Positions 44,001 through 55,458 of a stretch of DNA of 64,000 nt are shown piece after piece. Numbering within the stretch: position 1 is the first letter of the stretch; every line of letters starts with the position of its first letter. This DNA comes from Branchiostoma floridae (Eukaryota; Chordata; Leptocardii; Amphioxiformes; Branchiostomatidae), in contig NC_049983.1 of NCBI RefSeq assembly GCF_000003815.2, forward strand, positions 27,924,351-27,988,350, in the 5' to 3' direction. The notes beneath the pieces were generated by a model. The model did not search any database. It was not told where the DNA came from and worked only from the letters and a program-made list of their open reading frames with translations. The position numbers and the translations under genes are program-made.

Positions 44001-47000
44001 ATGTGAGAAAAAAAGACAAATTTTATACATGTATAATATATACAATGTAGTCCCATGCTTAGTGTCCACCTCCATGTGCCTGTATGTCTTGTGTAACTTT
44101 ACCTTGAGTTTATTACTATATACAAGTGGTCTCGAAAATCATGTTTTTCTGTTGCCCTACAACTTACAAGTGTGCGAGTCGTTACAAATTGCAATTGTAA
44201 AGCTACCCTATCTGCAGAGTCCTTACAGTAACGTGTACATTTTTGTGTGCTGAAGTGTTGACTGTGTGCATGGGGCCAGCTGGGGTACACATGTGGGGTC
44301 TTATACCAGGGAGACTCCACATTTGCTCAGGGTACTGAATTTCTGTGCAATGACACAAAAAAAAAATTAACAGAAAAGAAAAATGGGTACTGTATTTTTT
44401 ACTTGTGTAAGTTGTAACTAAATAAATATTAATAGTGTTATACATGAAGACTCAGAAAAGAAGTGTATTCCTTACTTGTATTGTAACTAACCCATGGAGG
44501 GTGTATTTTTTACCTGTAAGTGGAACTTACCCATACCTCACCGTGTTACAAATGAAGACGGGTACTCAGATTCTCAGAAGAGGAGTGTATGCAGTACAAG
44601 GCTGGGTGTGTAGTAACCCGTGGGTGTTTACCTGTAACTAACCCATGGTTCCCCATGTTACAGAATTATCCACGAAGACGGGTACTCATCAGAAGAGGAG
44701 TGTATGCAGTACAAGGCTGGGTGTGTAGTAACCCGTGGGTGTACCTGTAACTAACCCATGGTTCCCCATGTTACAGAATTATCCATGAAGACGGGTACTC
44801 AGAAGAGGAGTGTATGCAGTACAAGGCTGGGTGTGTAGTAACCCGTGGGTCTTCACCAGTAACTAACCCATGGTTCCCCATGTTACAGAATTATCCACGA
44901 AGACGGGTACTCAGAAGAGGAGTGTATGCAGTACAAGGCTGGGTGTGTAGTAACCCGTGGGTCTTCACCAGTAACTAACCCATGGTTCCCCATGTTACAG
45001 AATTATCCATGAAGACGGGTACTCAGAAGAGGAGTGTATGCAGTACAAGGCTGGGTGTGTAGTAACCCGTGGGTGTTCACCTGTAACTAACCCATGGTTC
45101 CCCATGTTACAGAATTATCCACGAAGACGGGTACTCAGAAGAGGAGTGTATGCAGTACAAGGCCGTGGTGTACAGCAACACGATCCAATCTCTCATCGCC
45201 ATTATTCGCGCCATGGGGACGCTCAAGATCGACTTCGGACACACAGACAGAGCCGTACGTACTGTCCTGTTACTTTCCTAGAATTGCGAATTGGATGTTT
45301 TTACATCAAATGTGTTCAGTTTTTGTTCTGTTGTAAGTTGCATGTTCTTTTTGGTAAAGACCACCTACAATAGTATACATATATATGTGTGTGTGTGTAT
45401 GTACTGAAATATAATTAGTAGCCTAAATTGCATTGATATGAAGAATTGAAATTTAAATGGTTACTAGGAGAACTATGACATTATTGATATTACCCTATAT
45501 GTACATGACCACAGAAAGTAGTATATTAACTAGGATGTAGTTGTTGGAAGCCTGTAGGCTGTATGCATGACTGTAATAGCTATAGTATATGTGCCAGTTC
45601 CCACATGTTGGGGTGTGTGAAGTTGATGTAGGATCCATGGATTTAGGTTGTGTACACACTGAAAATGTCAGGTTATGCATACATACAGCATCGACCTCGC
45701 TGTCCTCCCGACCACACCCGTTACTATGGCAACACGTGAGGCACGGCGTGCATCAAATACCTTCATTAATTTCATGGAAAAGGATAACAATCTTTATCAA
45801 AGTTTTCTATGCTATTGTTATGATGTTTGTATAGAGCTCTGATAGCCATTAGCATTCTCGACAGGACGCGAGACAGACTTCCGTGTGTTTGTCTGAAAGA
45901 AAAAAACAATCTGGAAATGGGAGATTTGTTGAATGATTTTTAAGTGCAATCTATCTACATGTGCTATGACATTAATGTACTCAGATCTGTTTGGCCTCAA
46001 AACCATTCCTTGTTGATCAGTAGTTAGGATTTTGCCCAAGGTTTTTTTATATCCTGGACGATGATATAAAATCCCAACGATGTGAGCAGGATTTATCCTA
46101 AGCTGTGTGTTAATCCCAGGATTAATCCATATCTAATACCATGGCATCTGTCATGCATTATGCAGCAGTGCAAAATTGATACTAGCTTGGCTTTAATGAT
46201 GTCCTTGGTTGTTTATTGTTTTATCAATTTTATTAGCTGTTGACAGCTTATAACTGTGACAGTTATACTCTTCCAGGAGTAACAAAATTACTAGTACACA
46301 TAAAACTCGGACACTGGGCATAACATACACATTGTTTTGGGGCTGGCAGGGGAAAATCTGTGGATATCTGCTGTTGTGTGACTAGCTTTGATAGGGATAA
46401 ACTGATATAGCGTACATGTACATTACAACTGGCAGCAGATTCCCAATAACCCACAACTGTTTGTTTGTTTGTTGACATGTTTGTGATGTTACCAGGACGA
46501 CATGTGGCAGCTGTTCGCCCTAGCGAGTACAGAGGAGGGCGAGATGACGCCGGAGCTGTTTGTTTGTTTGTTGACATGTTTGTGCTGTTACCAGGACGAT
46601 GCGCGGCAGCTGTTTGTTTGTTGACATATTTGTGTTGTTGCCAGGACGACGTGCGGCAGCTGTTTGTTTGTTTGTTGACTTGTTTATGTTGTTTCCAGGA
46701 CGATGCGCGGCAGCTGTTCGCCCTAGCGAGTACAGAGGAGGGTGAGATGACGCCGGAGCTGTTTGTTTGTTTGTTGACATGTTTGTGTTGTTACCCGGAC
46801 GACACGCGGCAGCTGTTTGTTTGTTGACATATTTGTGTTGTTACCCGGACGACACGCTGCAGCTGTTTGTTTGTTGACATGTTTGTGTTGTTGCCAGGAC
46901 GACGCGCGGCAGCTGTTCGCCCTAGCGAGTACAGCGGAGGAAGGTGAGATGACGCCGGAGCTGGCGGGCATCATGAAGAGGCTGTGGGCAGACGGAGGCG

Positions 47001-50000
47001 TGCAGGCCTGCTTCGGGCGGTCCAGAGAGTACCAGCTCAACGACTCGGCCTCATAGTGAGTAACAGCTGCTGACACCTCCCTGTTGTTTGTGTTTTTATT
47101 GGCATCCTCGCATCAGTTTGGGGTTCCCAAAAGATTAACCATATAGTCCATACAACAAACTCATGGCCTGAGTTTCAGAAAAAGATAAAACCTTGTCTGT
47201 AATCATACTTATTTCTTTTGTATAATTGATATTTTGATTGTAAGATGTTTTGTTATTTTTATGTATGAAAAATGAGAACCCCTGTCCCTGCAGTTACCTG
47301 AACAGCCTGGATCGGCTGGCCGCGGGCGGGTACGTGCCCACGCAACAAGACGTGCTCAGAACGCGTGTCAAGACGACCGGCATCGTCGAGACGCACTTCA
47401 CCTTCAAGGACCTGCACTTCAAGTAAGTCCGCACAAGTCTTAGGCCACACCAGTCGTTTCTTAGGCTCTTGGACAGGTCAAAAAGCAAAGGATAAGAAAC
47501 AGGGAAAGCGTTGTTTATTTCTTATAAACCAAAAACTACCTTACTTTATTGGTGTGGCCTTAGTCTATGTCAGTATAAGAAAAGCGTAATTATAGTTTTT
47601 TGGGATCTGTAAAAAAAAGGTAGAGCTATTCACATTCATCATAGCTGTAATGATTTAATGTCTGAATGTGCATGCAACAATAATTGCAATATTTTCAATA
47701 AAACAATAGTAAGTAAAAGAGGAAAACTTGTGCACAAATGACCAAAACCTTTCACAAATAGCCCACCAGTTATAGCAGTATAACAGCACATGTAAGGCAC
47801 CGTTACCTTTATTCAATGATTGTCGATTATACAGTGCATTGGAAGTTCACATGTCTGTTGTAAAACGTTTGCTGAATCCATGTTTTTCCTTGTAGAAACT
47901 TGTGAAATTGCATGTTTATTTGTGTGAAAAGTTTCTCTAAATTACCGCTCTCGTTCACCCCTGCCGTAGAATGTTCGATGTTGGCGGGCAGCGATCAGAA
48001 CGTAAAAAATGGATCCACTGTTTCGAGGGGGTCACGGCGATAATTTTCTGCGTGGCTCTGAGCGCGTATGATCTGGTATTGGCCGAGGATGAGGAAACGG
48101 TGGGTCGCGTTAGACCTTCTAGATGTTCGTGGTTGGTTGGACCGTGGCTCTGCGGGCAAGCCAACAGGTGCACGGGCGGGGAAACTTACGCACAGACAGG
48201 GCAGCTTGGTTATGAATTCATTCGGCTCGGTGCTACCCGTGTTCCCTTTCGGTACCCAACAACATGAATGTGAATTCTCATGGCACAGAGTCCTTGTCGT
48301 CCAACCCCAACACATCTGCAAAGCTTTTCATTCAAGCAATGTTTGGCCCTTTTATTAAAGTATGTAAATACCCAGATAGTTAGGAACAAAATTATTCTTT
48401 TCCACAGGAGAAGAAATGTTTGAAATTTATTGTTTATAATGGCTACTATCCTACGCAGGCTTAAAATAGCCATAATATTTGTTCACTTCGTAAGAAGCAC
48501 ATTGTATTCCTGCGACAGTCAGAAAAGCATGCATTTCTAAAGAAACCTTTTGAATACCTATCAGCAATTCAGCTGCATAAAGAATGCATCTACATGTAGA
48601 TTAGATCCAAAATTACCTGCAATTATAGCAGCACTTCAGTGGTACAATCATCAGACAAGTGAAGCAATCAGCGCTCGCTAAAGGAGGCGTCTTACAGGCA
48701 AGGCCACACTGTTCATGGTCCTCCTGTTCTGGCATGACCTTGTCAGACACAGCTGAAGGTCGTTACCTGCTTATTTATATGAATCTTACCAGAAATCCTG
48801 CTTCTTACGAGATTTTCTTAGCTTTCTACTTAAAATGGGTGAAATTCTATTTTCTCTGTTTCATTGTGCAAAATTCCCTGAAATGAATTGAAATAACCCA
48901 AATAAGAACTGATTGGACAATTTTTGCAGAAAATAGAAAACAAATCTCCTGAGGCATATCAGTAACGGAACACGGGAATCCCAGAACTCTTCACTCAGAA
49001 CAAGGTCGAAGACTTCGGCCATCGTGACCTTGGTGAAAGTTGTGCTACCCCGTGCCCTTGTAGGCGTTGGCTTGCCCATGGAAGCGCGTGAGTGGATGTG
49101 AGTCATGTGACGTGTCATGTGACGTGCTGAAGTCATGTATCGATTACTCCCACAGAATGGTGGATGTCGGGGGTCAGAGGTCAGAGCGAAAGAAATGGAT
49201 CCACTGTTTTGAGGGCGTGACGGCCATTATATATTGTGTTGCCCTGAGCGCGTATGACCTTGTCCTGCAAGAAGACGAGGAAGTGGTGGGTAGACTGACG
49301 GGGTCTCCCCCCACAGTTCCCTGTGGCGGGGTCTCCCCTCGCAGTTCCCTTACGTCTCCTGTCTCTCCGCAGCCTCTGCAGGCTTCAGACTAACCTACAG
49401 GTGCTTTAGGTAGAGCTACAGGAGGGGGGGGGGGGGGCTCTACTCAGGGTGCATGGCGACCTTCCCCCCACCTCCACCTGACTAACTCTGTCCTGCCTCT
49501 CGCAGTGCTGTTTGCTGTGCTTAAACGCATGGGGCTTCCTCGGGTCAACTCTTAACCACTCCTAGGGTTAAAGGTCGGTCCAGCACGGGAACGTTAGTCG
49601 CCTGAAATTCTCTCCGCCATGTTGGATCGTGTGGCAAAGGTGATGCCGAGAGGCCAGAGGTGCCTGGGAGTTTGCAGCATCCCCATATACGATTGGTTCA
49701 AAACTGTGACTGACTTTCTCGTGCTGGTCCAACATTCTAACCAAATAGTAGTGTTCTTCTGTAGCGTTGAAGACTGTTTTTGGTAAGTAGAGATCAGTAG
49801 ATTGATAAAGACTAATTCGTATGCAGCATTTACATGACTGTTCTTTCTCTGTTGATGTTATGACATGTGTTGTTGAGTTAGCAAGAAAATTATGCCATTT
49901 GTATGATGTCCTCTTCTGCTGCTTTCTGCCATCTGTTTGACTGTCTCTTGACCTTGGGGCCTCACAGGTGTTATGATATGCATGTTTGTTGTTTACTGAT

Positions 50001-53000
50001 GCGTTTGTCAGCCTTGTATGCTTCTCAGGTGCTGCCGGCAACAGTTTTGAAACGCAGGAATATTTGTGTGTCCATTCCAAATGGTGTTTTTGCTTCGTTT
50101 TGACTATTTCTGTGATTACATTTCCACCTACCGTAGGGCTCAAAATACCATCCTGCAATCTGCAGAAAAAGTACCAAAATCATTTTTAGATCATTCATGC
50201 ACTGAATCAATGATGGAATGTTTGTGTAGAAGTAACAAAGTGTTTTGAGCCCTGCCGTACTTATGATTATAACTGGTGATATCTGACTGACTGCATGATT
50301 ATTGTACAAACATTGCACGTCACATGTCTCTTTTAGCTGTAATCTCTCTGTAACAAGATGTATCAGTAGCAGGGCTGTCTCCTGCTTTAGATGTTTTTCC
50401 GTCCCTCTCATTGTTTGGGAGTCCATGTTGTGGATTGTCCCTGTAAAATCTGTCATTTTAAGCTTCTGGAAACATATTTTCATCAATTTTGTGTACTGGA
50501 GTTCAGATTTTGGGGATTTGATTAAATTTATATCCGTCCCAACAAGCAAGAACAGAGGGCCCGGTCCTGGAGACAGCACTGGTCAGGAACTACATATGCA
50601 GGGCTCTAGCCAGCGTCCGTTTTTCCGTCAATTGACGGAAATTTGCTGCGCGTGATGGAAAAATTTTAAAACCAATCTGTCAACCTTGACAGACAAAAAT
50701 TCTTGGTGGAAGCTACAGGCGGCTTGGGGACGCTGTCCACGGCCGTAAAAGCCACACACTGTTTGTTTTGCTATTGTTATGATTGTTGACGATGTGTGTC
50801 GGTGCCCTTTCGCATACGATAATCTGATTAAAAACCAGTTTTTCAAGGTCTCGTTTCAGTCTTTCTAACTCCTGGAATAGTGTTTTCGCGACAATGGGAA
50901 TTGGCTGACGGAAAAAAATGTCGAGCTGGCTAGAGCCCTGCTCATGTGTCAGGAACAGTGGTGTCTTTCCCCTTACAAGTCTAACCACATGCTTTGTCAT
51001 GCAGTACTGTAGCAGTAAAGCATGCATTTTCTTAAATCATAAATTATGCAACAAGGGACTTTTTTGGCTTAATTATAAAGACAGCATGACTCCCATCATT
51101 TTCACAGTTGACGAATCGAAATTGTGATTGTAAATCAAAAGCTGCGGGCAGGTTTTAACAGCTATGAACTGCACCTAAATTAAAGTATACCAAACTCCAG
51201 CTGGGTAACAAATTAAGTACTTTGTATACAGTCAGAGAGTTGATAACAAGACAGATGGTCACCAAACATTGGCTATGTGTGATCTCTCTGGTTGTGTAGA
51301 AAGAACTTGGTTTTCCCATGATTTACCCTGGAACCAGATGAAACTGTTGACATATTTGGTCCTGTGGGATGTTCTGTTCTGACCCTCCCCCAGATTTAAC
51401 CCTCTTCCTACCGTGGTAGGTTTCCAGCACCAGATCTGTCCCGGTGACAGGGTTAGGCGGCAAGGGAGGGTTAAATCTGCTGTTTTCCTGTGTGTGTGAT
51501 TGAGATGTACTGAATAAAGAGACCCTTTTTCTCACAACCCTTGCTTTTTATTTCCACCTACGTATTGGTGACTGTCACTTTCTCCAATATCTGCCATTTT
51601 CTGCATGGTAATTCTGGCTGGTTCACGTACAGCTACAGTACTGCAGCGATAGGCGGCGCTGCTTACAGATGCAGTCCCAAACGTAAAATATATACATAGC
51701 TGTAGGTGTGAACCAGTCAGAATTGCCCAGAGGAAGGTGACAGGCGACCACTGAAGCGTTGGTGGAAATACAGCTAAGGTTGTGAAAACAATAGTCTCTT
51801 TATTCAGCCACGTATCAACCTGAGGAAACTATTCGTGGAAGTGAGATGCATGTTTGTGAGATGTGTAGTTTCTGAATTGCGCTGATTGTGAGATGCATGT
51901 TTGTGCGACATGTAGTTTCTGAATTGCGCTGATTGTGAGATGTGTAGTTTCTGAATTGCGCTGATTGTGAGATTGTGCCGTCCGTTTCCCTCCCACAGAA
52001 CCGGATGCACGAGAGCATGAAGCTGTTCGACTCCATCTGTAACAACAAGTGGTTCACGGAGACGTCCATCATCCTCTTCCTCAACAAGAAGGACCTGTTC
52101 GAGGAGAAGATCACCAAGTCCCCCCTCACCATCTGCTACCCAGAGTACACAGGTATGTCTTAATGTGTCTTACACAGGAATGTCTTACACAGGTACATCT
52201 TAATGTGTCTTACACAGGTATGTCTTAGTGTGTGTTACACATGTATGTCCTAAAGTGTCTTACACAGGTACGTCTTAAAGTGTCTCACACAGGTACGCCT
52301 TAGAATGTCCCGAGTACAAAAGAATGTCTTATGGAGTCTTACCCAGAGTACATGGGTACATCTGGAAGTGTCTTCTTATCTGAGAACACAGGTAGATGGG
52401 AAAACCTGTACCTAGCTTGCTTGCCAGCCTTCCTAAAATCATCTTTAGCCAACAGGAGATCTTGGAGGGCTTCAACTTATGAAGGAAGTAATCACTGCCA
52501 CTCAAGCTTGTCTGAAAACGAACTGGAAGTATGTGTTACCACTGTGTGTTAAGCTGACGCTGTTTTGCGTGTGCACTCCCAGGATCGAACACATACAAGG
52601 AGGTTAGAGTTGTAACATGAGGTGCTAACGACTGTTTCTTGTCCCCCAGGATCGAACACGTACGAAGAGGCAGCTGCCTACATCCAGATGCAGTTCGAGG
52701 ACCTGTGAGGTTAGAGTTGTAACACGAGGTTGTATTTAGAAGCTGTAACGAGAGTTTTGTTTCTTGTCTCCAGGATCGAACACGTACGAAGAGGCTAGAG
52801 TTGTAAAATGAGGACCCAGCTGTGAGGTTAGAGTTGTAACAGTTTTGTTGTTTGTCTCCCAGGATCTAACACATACGAAGAGGCTGCTGCCTACATCCAG
52901 ATGCAATTCGAAGACCTGTGGGGTTAGAGTTGTAACACAAGGCTGTAACAACAGTTTTGTTTGTCTCCCAGGATCAAACACGTACGAGGAGGCAGCTGCC

Positions 53001-53162
53001 TACATCCAGATGCAGTTCGAGGACCTGAACAAGAGGAAAGAGACGAAGGAGATCTACACCCACTTCACCTGCGCCACCGACACCAACAACATCCAGTTCG
53101 TCTTCGACGCCGTCACCGACGTCATCATCAAGAACAACCTCAAGGACTGCGGCCTCTTCTAG
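38023..53162 (+). CDS. GNAI: G protein alpha subunit, Gi class, 8 coding exons plus an alternative exon 6
   Basis: Exons 38023-38140, 39084-39126, 45113-45254, 46898-47055, 47294-47422, 47970-48099 (6a) or 49156-49285 (6b), 51999-52152 and 52972-53162 give exactly 354 residues, the length of human GNAI1. MGCAIS has the myristoylated Gly2 and palmitoylated Cys3; P-loop GAGESGKST at 40-48; switch I RTRVKTTG; switch [18 protein letters not shown] and TCAT guanine-binding motifs; C-terminus NNLKDCGLF with the Gi-type cysteine. It couples receptors to inhibition of adenylyl cyclase at the plasma membrane. The GT-AG junctions all keep phase. Exons 3, 4, 7 and 8 have partial tandem copies of their edges in the neighbouring introns. 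Gi rather than Go is chosen on the N-terminus ([16 protein letters not shown]). Confidence 0.96.
38281..39083. other. G alpha-i intron 1 (main part)
   Basis: No gene or clear repeat except a (GTTT)n tract directly before the exon 2 acceptor at 39083. Confidence 0.5.
39670..39795 (-). mobile_element. SINE/LINE-like tail with (AAAT)n
   Basis: Reverse complement of the tails at 24445-24530 and 24843-24925: (ATTT)n, GGTTTGGCTG, then CCCTGGCTG-like and ATTACAAAGGGC. Only the 3' end of the element is recognisable. Confidence 0.65.
39796..41640. other. G alpha-i intron 2, unannotated part
   Basis: No exon, RNA gene or strong repeat recognised. The short frames here lack any protein signature. Confidence 0.4.
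41640..42115. repeat. About 60-base minisatellite in G alpha-i intron 2
   Basis: Eight units with GGATAAACTGTTACTGGCAG and CTGTTCTACATAGTT. Unlike most arrays in these two genes it shows no exon edge. Confidence 0.9.
42548..42605 (+). mobile_element. Penelope terminal fragment
   Basis: TACGCCAAAAAGTAGTTATT then CAAGCAACTGGATATGG matches the left end of the element at 25885. Confidence 0.7.
43089..43525. mobile_element. Harbinger-type MITE
   Basis: Inverted ends of about 32 bases (GGTCACACCAATTTAATTTC... and its complement), flanked by TTA on both sides (43086-43088, 43526-43528), the three-base target site of PIF/Harbinger elements. 437 bases, non-coding. Confidence 0.85.
44555..45112 (+). 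repeat. 111-base array copying the start of G alpha-i exon 3
   Basis: Five copies of acceptor plus about 17 codons of exon 3 ([17 protein letters not shown]-like) before the true exon at 45113. Each copy has TGTTACAG|AATTATCCA; after TACAAGGC the copies run into TGGGTGTGTAGTAACC instead of the rest of the exon, which brings a stop codon. Confidence 0.93.
46480..46897 (+). repeat. Array copying the start of G alpha-i exon 4
   Basis: Six partial copies of the acceptor and first codons of exon 4 (CCAGGACGACGCGCGGCAGC, encoding DDARQL), some extending to [15 protein letters not shown], separated by (GTTT)-rich intron sequence (TTTGTTTGTTGACATGTTTG). The true exon starts at 46898. Confidence 0.92.
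47443..47559. mobile_element. Small Harbinger-type MITE
   Basis: 117 bases with ends GGCCACACCA / TGGTGTGGCC and TTA on both sides (47440-47442, 47560-47562). It sits 20 bases after exon 5 of G alpha-i. Confidence 0.8.
47970..48099 (+). CDS. GNAI: G alpha-i exon 6a (switch II/III, version a)
   Basis: 130 nt, acceptor TGCCGTAG, donor GTGGGT. Encodes [14 protein letters not shown]...[20 protein letters not shown], i.e. human Gi1 residues 198-240: switch II with the catalytic Gln and the switch III loop. Enters in phase 2 and leaves in phase 0, exactly like 6b. F at residue 2 and LAEDEE match vertebrate Gi most closely. Confidence 0.93.
48150..49155. other. Intron between exons 6a and 6b
   Basis: No gene or repeat recognised. 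Exon 6b has a weak pyrimidine tract before CCCACAG (49155). Confidence 0.4.
49156..49285 (+). CDS. GNAI: G alpha-i exon 6b (switch II/III, version b)
   Basis: 130 nt, acceptor CTCCCACAG, donor GTGGGT. Encodes [14 protein letters not shown]...[20 protein letters not shown], differing from 6a at four residues (human positions 199, 223, 235 and 240). Twenty-two further codons differ silently, so the exon is old and constrained. Inclusion of both 6a and 6b would shift the frame (260 nt), so they must be used one at a time. Confidence 0.9.
49286..50598. other. G alpha-i intron after exon 6b
   Basis: Begins with two copies of GGGGTCTCCCC...CGCAGTTCCC and a G run (49418-49433). Two longer minus-strand open frames (49568-50158, 50025-50579) have no recognisable domain and are judged to be chance. 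Confidence 0.5.
50599..50940. mobile_element. Non-autonomous hAT-type element (copy 2)
   Basis: Same 16-base ends (CAGGGCTCTAGCCAGC) as the copy at 20973-21327, inserted in the opposite direction. Flanks TACATATG and CTCATGTG agree at 5 of 8 positions, a decayed target duplication. Confidence 0.85.
51510..51807. mobile_element. Inverted-repeat element, 298 bases
   Basis: Ends CTGAATAAAGAGAC / GTCTCTTTATTCAG (14 bases), with further pairing inside (CACAACC...TTTCCACC and GGTGGAAA...GGTTGTG). Non-coding; family not determined. Confidence 0.7.
51845..51975. repeat. Short minisatellite before G alpha-i exon 7
   Basis: Three units with GTAGTTTCTGAATTGCGCTG and ATTGTGAGAT. Confidence 0.85.
52141..52330 (+). 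repeat. Array built on G alpha-i exon 7 donor
   Basis: Six or seven units of CTTACACAGGTATGTCTTA-type sequence, copies of the exon 7 edge (TACACAG|gtatgtctta, true edge 52152). Confidence 0.88.
52580..52971 (+). repeat. Partial copies of the start of G alpha-i exon 8
   Basis: Four copies of acceptor plus exon start (near 52582, 52650, 52773 and 52862). Two encode [18 protein letters not shown] and then hit a stop (TGA after CTG at 52650-52710; WG-stop in the copy at 52862). The true exon starts at 52972. Confidence 0.92.
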
Positions 53163-55250
53163 ACTCTCCCTGCTTCTTAAGTCTGTTCTTCTCCTGTACT
53201 TTCACTTTTCTGTGCTTTCACTTCCCACCCCGGGGCGACTTGTAACTAGCTTGTTGGGTCCCAATCGTTCACCGCAATTTGAATACGTTATGTTCTCTTA
53301 TAGAGACATTATTATATGTTATTATACTTGTTTCCAGAAACCCTAATGGAGATAATGCTCCATTTTGTTCCAATTTTTCTCAAAAATTGTTTTTTCCACT
53401 TTTTTTTTTTTTTCTGAAAACCTAAATGGACTCAGTACTTCAAACAATCCAATGTCAATGCTGTCTAAATAGCTAATGTTAGGCTTACTTAAGTTTTATG
53501 ATTCTTATTTTGTCCGAATGATGCCAAAATGTTTAGCATTTTGTAGTCTTCCTGTAAATAAGCCCCGCCGGTACCGAACTCCCAACAGTGAAAATGTCTG
53601 CTTATGTTGTCTTCTGGAACTGCCCAACTAACAGGTTATTGTCTAATCCTGCCTGGACCATTGTTGGTAGCCCAAATCAGGACCCCCGGCGATTTGGTTG
53701 TGACCTCCGTCCGGGCTCTCGTTGTAAGCGCCTGTCCTGAAAATTTGGGGGCGTAATTCTCCAGATGTTGTTTTATGTTGACGGGTAGAAAATGTGTTCC
53801 AAGGTCGAATAGAAACTTCCAAGGTCGTTCCAATAGTCGAGGCGGTGGTTCCGTGGTAGAAGCGTACTTACTCGTGTCGATGTCAATGTTGCCTTAGAGG
53901 TCGGCGGCAAAGAATGGGATAATTGACGCTCGTTAAGGCTTGTTAACAATGACGTGCCACAACAACTTTCATAGCGCACCCCTGAAATCTTTCTCAGTCA
54001 AATGTTCAAAATAGAAATCTTGCAGAGTGATAGGAATTCAGGCTGGGTATGATGAATCCAAATTTTGTCACATTTGCTGTTGAAATAAGTATATGAATTT
54101 ACATGATTAAAAAACTACTTAAGCTTGTGTTGCTCTAGGAGGAGATTAGTGTCTCCTGTAATTCCAGAAATTGTATCAAAGTTGCAAGTAAAACTTGCAG
54201 GTAACAAAAGTATTCCTTGTAACAACCACTTTGCAGCATTCTCTCCTTTTGTTAAGTAACAAAACTAGGCAGGAAGAAAATTTAGCTTAGAACCTTAACA
54301 CTACACATTCCAGTTAGATATCCGCATCACCTTCTGATTTGGACCAAACCATTCGGGAACATTTAATAAAGGTTGCACAAGTCTTCATTTATGAAACAGG
54401 TTGTTTTTTTACGCACACTGGTATGGATAAGTATAGCTGTCTCTGTTTTGTGCGCTGTATATGTGGTGTTGGTAACAAGTCTAGTTTTACTTTGCGTTCG
54501 AAGTCTTTACAGTCTTTACAGTCGAGCTTCTCTACAGCCACGTTCCTTCCTACGACAGAAGTAAAGCTGGTAACCTGATACAGGACAAACATGCTGAGGT
54601 CGGCATGTAGCACTCTGAACGTGTCACCCGGACAATTTGGGTGGCACGGATTGTTTAGGTGACTAATTTTTGTAGGGACCTTGTTCAGTAACAACCATTC
54701 CTCCTGCCGTTTAGTTCGTTTGTAGTTGGACCAAACATTTCCGTGGCACGCCATCTTTAACACCCGCCAGACTCGGACCAAGGTAAAAAATATACAACAA
54801 AAATGTTTAAAATATGAAGAGTGACTGATTGTGAAGTCTGTGATGAGTTTCTCATTATGAAATTTGACATCGACGAAATTGTCTGAAAGAAAAACTACCA
54901 TATGATGTATGTAGATTATATTGTCAGACATGTATCAATTGATGTAGTGTTGTCATATTTTTGATAATATATTTTGGAAACAATTAATTACTTATGTGTT
55001 GTAAGACCAAGTGTAGTTAATTAACACCAGGCATTGTGAAGACTATATTTTGCTATTTTGATTGACATGAATCAATGCTGTCACTAGAACTACCCTTGAA
55101 ATGAACATGAATTCGGAAAATTGAGCTGTACCTGATTTGGGAAGGGCTTTTGTTGTTTGGAACTGGTCTTAGATAATTTTAGATATGATATTATAAAAAA
55201 AAAAAAACTTGCCACATGTGACACCTCTCCACTGGTTTTCTCATAAAATA
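53163..55250 (+). other. Probable 3' UTR and downstream region of G alpha-i
   Basis: No coding exon recognised. A polyadenylation signal AATAAA lies at 54365-54370. Confidence 0.45.
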
Positions 55251-55458
55251 CTGTAAATGCAGAAATTTTAGCGGTGGATTAATGTTCGCGGTTTTCTCTG
55301 TGGCCACTTCACCGCGAACTTAAAACCACCGCAAACATTTTTCTATTATGGTATTAGACTGCAGTCTATGGTGTTACCGCAAAATTAAAACTAATGAAAA
55401 AAGTCCTTTTCCCCGCTACCGCAAAATTAAATTCCCGCAAACTTAACTGCATTTACAG
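55251..55458. mobile_element. MITE, 208 bases, TA target site (copy 2)
   Basis: Same element as 12482-12689 in the opposite direction, same length, flanked by TA. Several CG dinucleotides of copy 1 (TTCGCGG) are altered here. Confidence 0.8.

Noticed and set aside
49568-50579. Two overlapping minus-strand open frames of 196 and 184 residues in a G alpha-i intron
   Set aside because: No signal peptide, domain, repeat or splice context; composition looks random.
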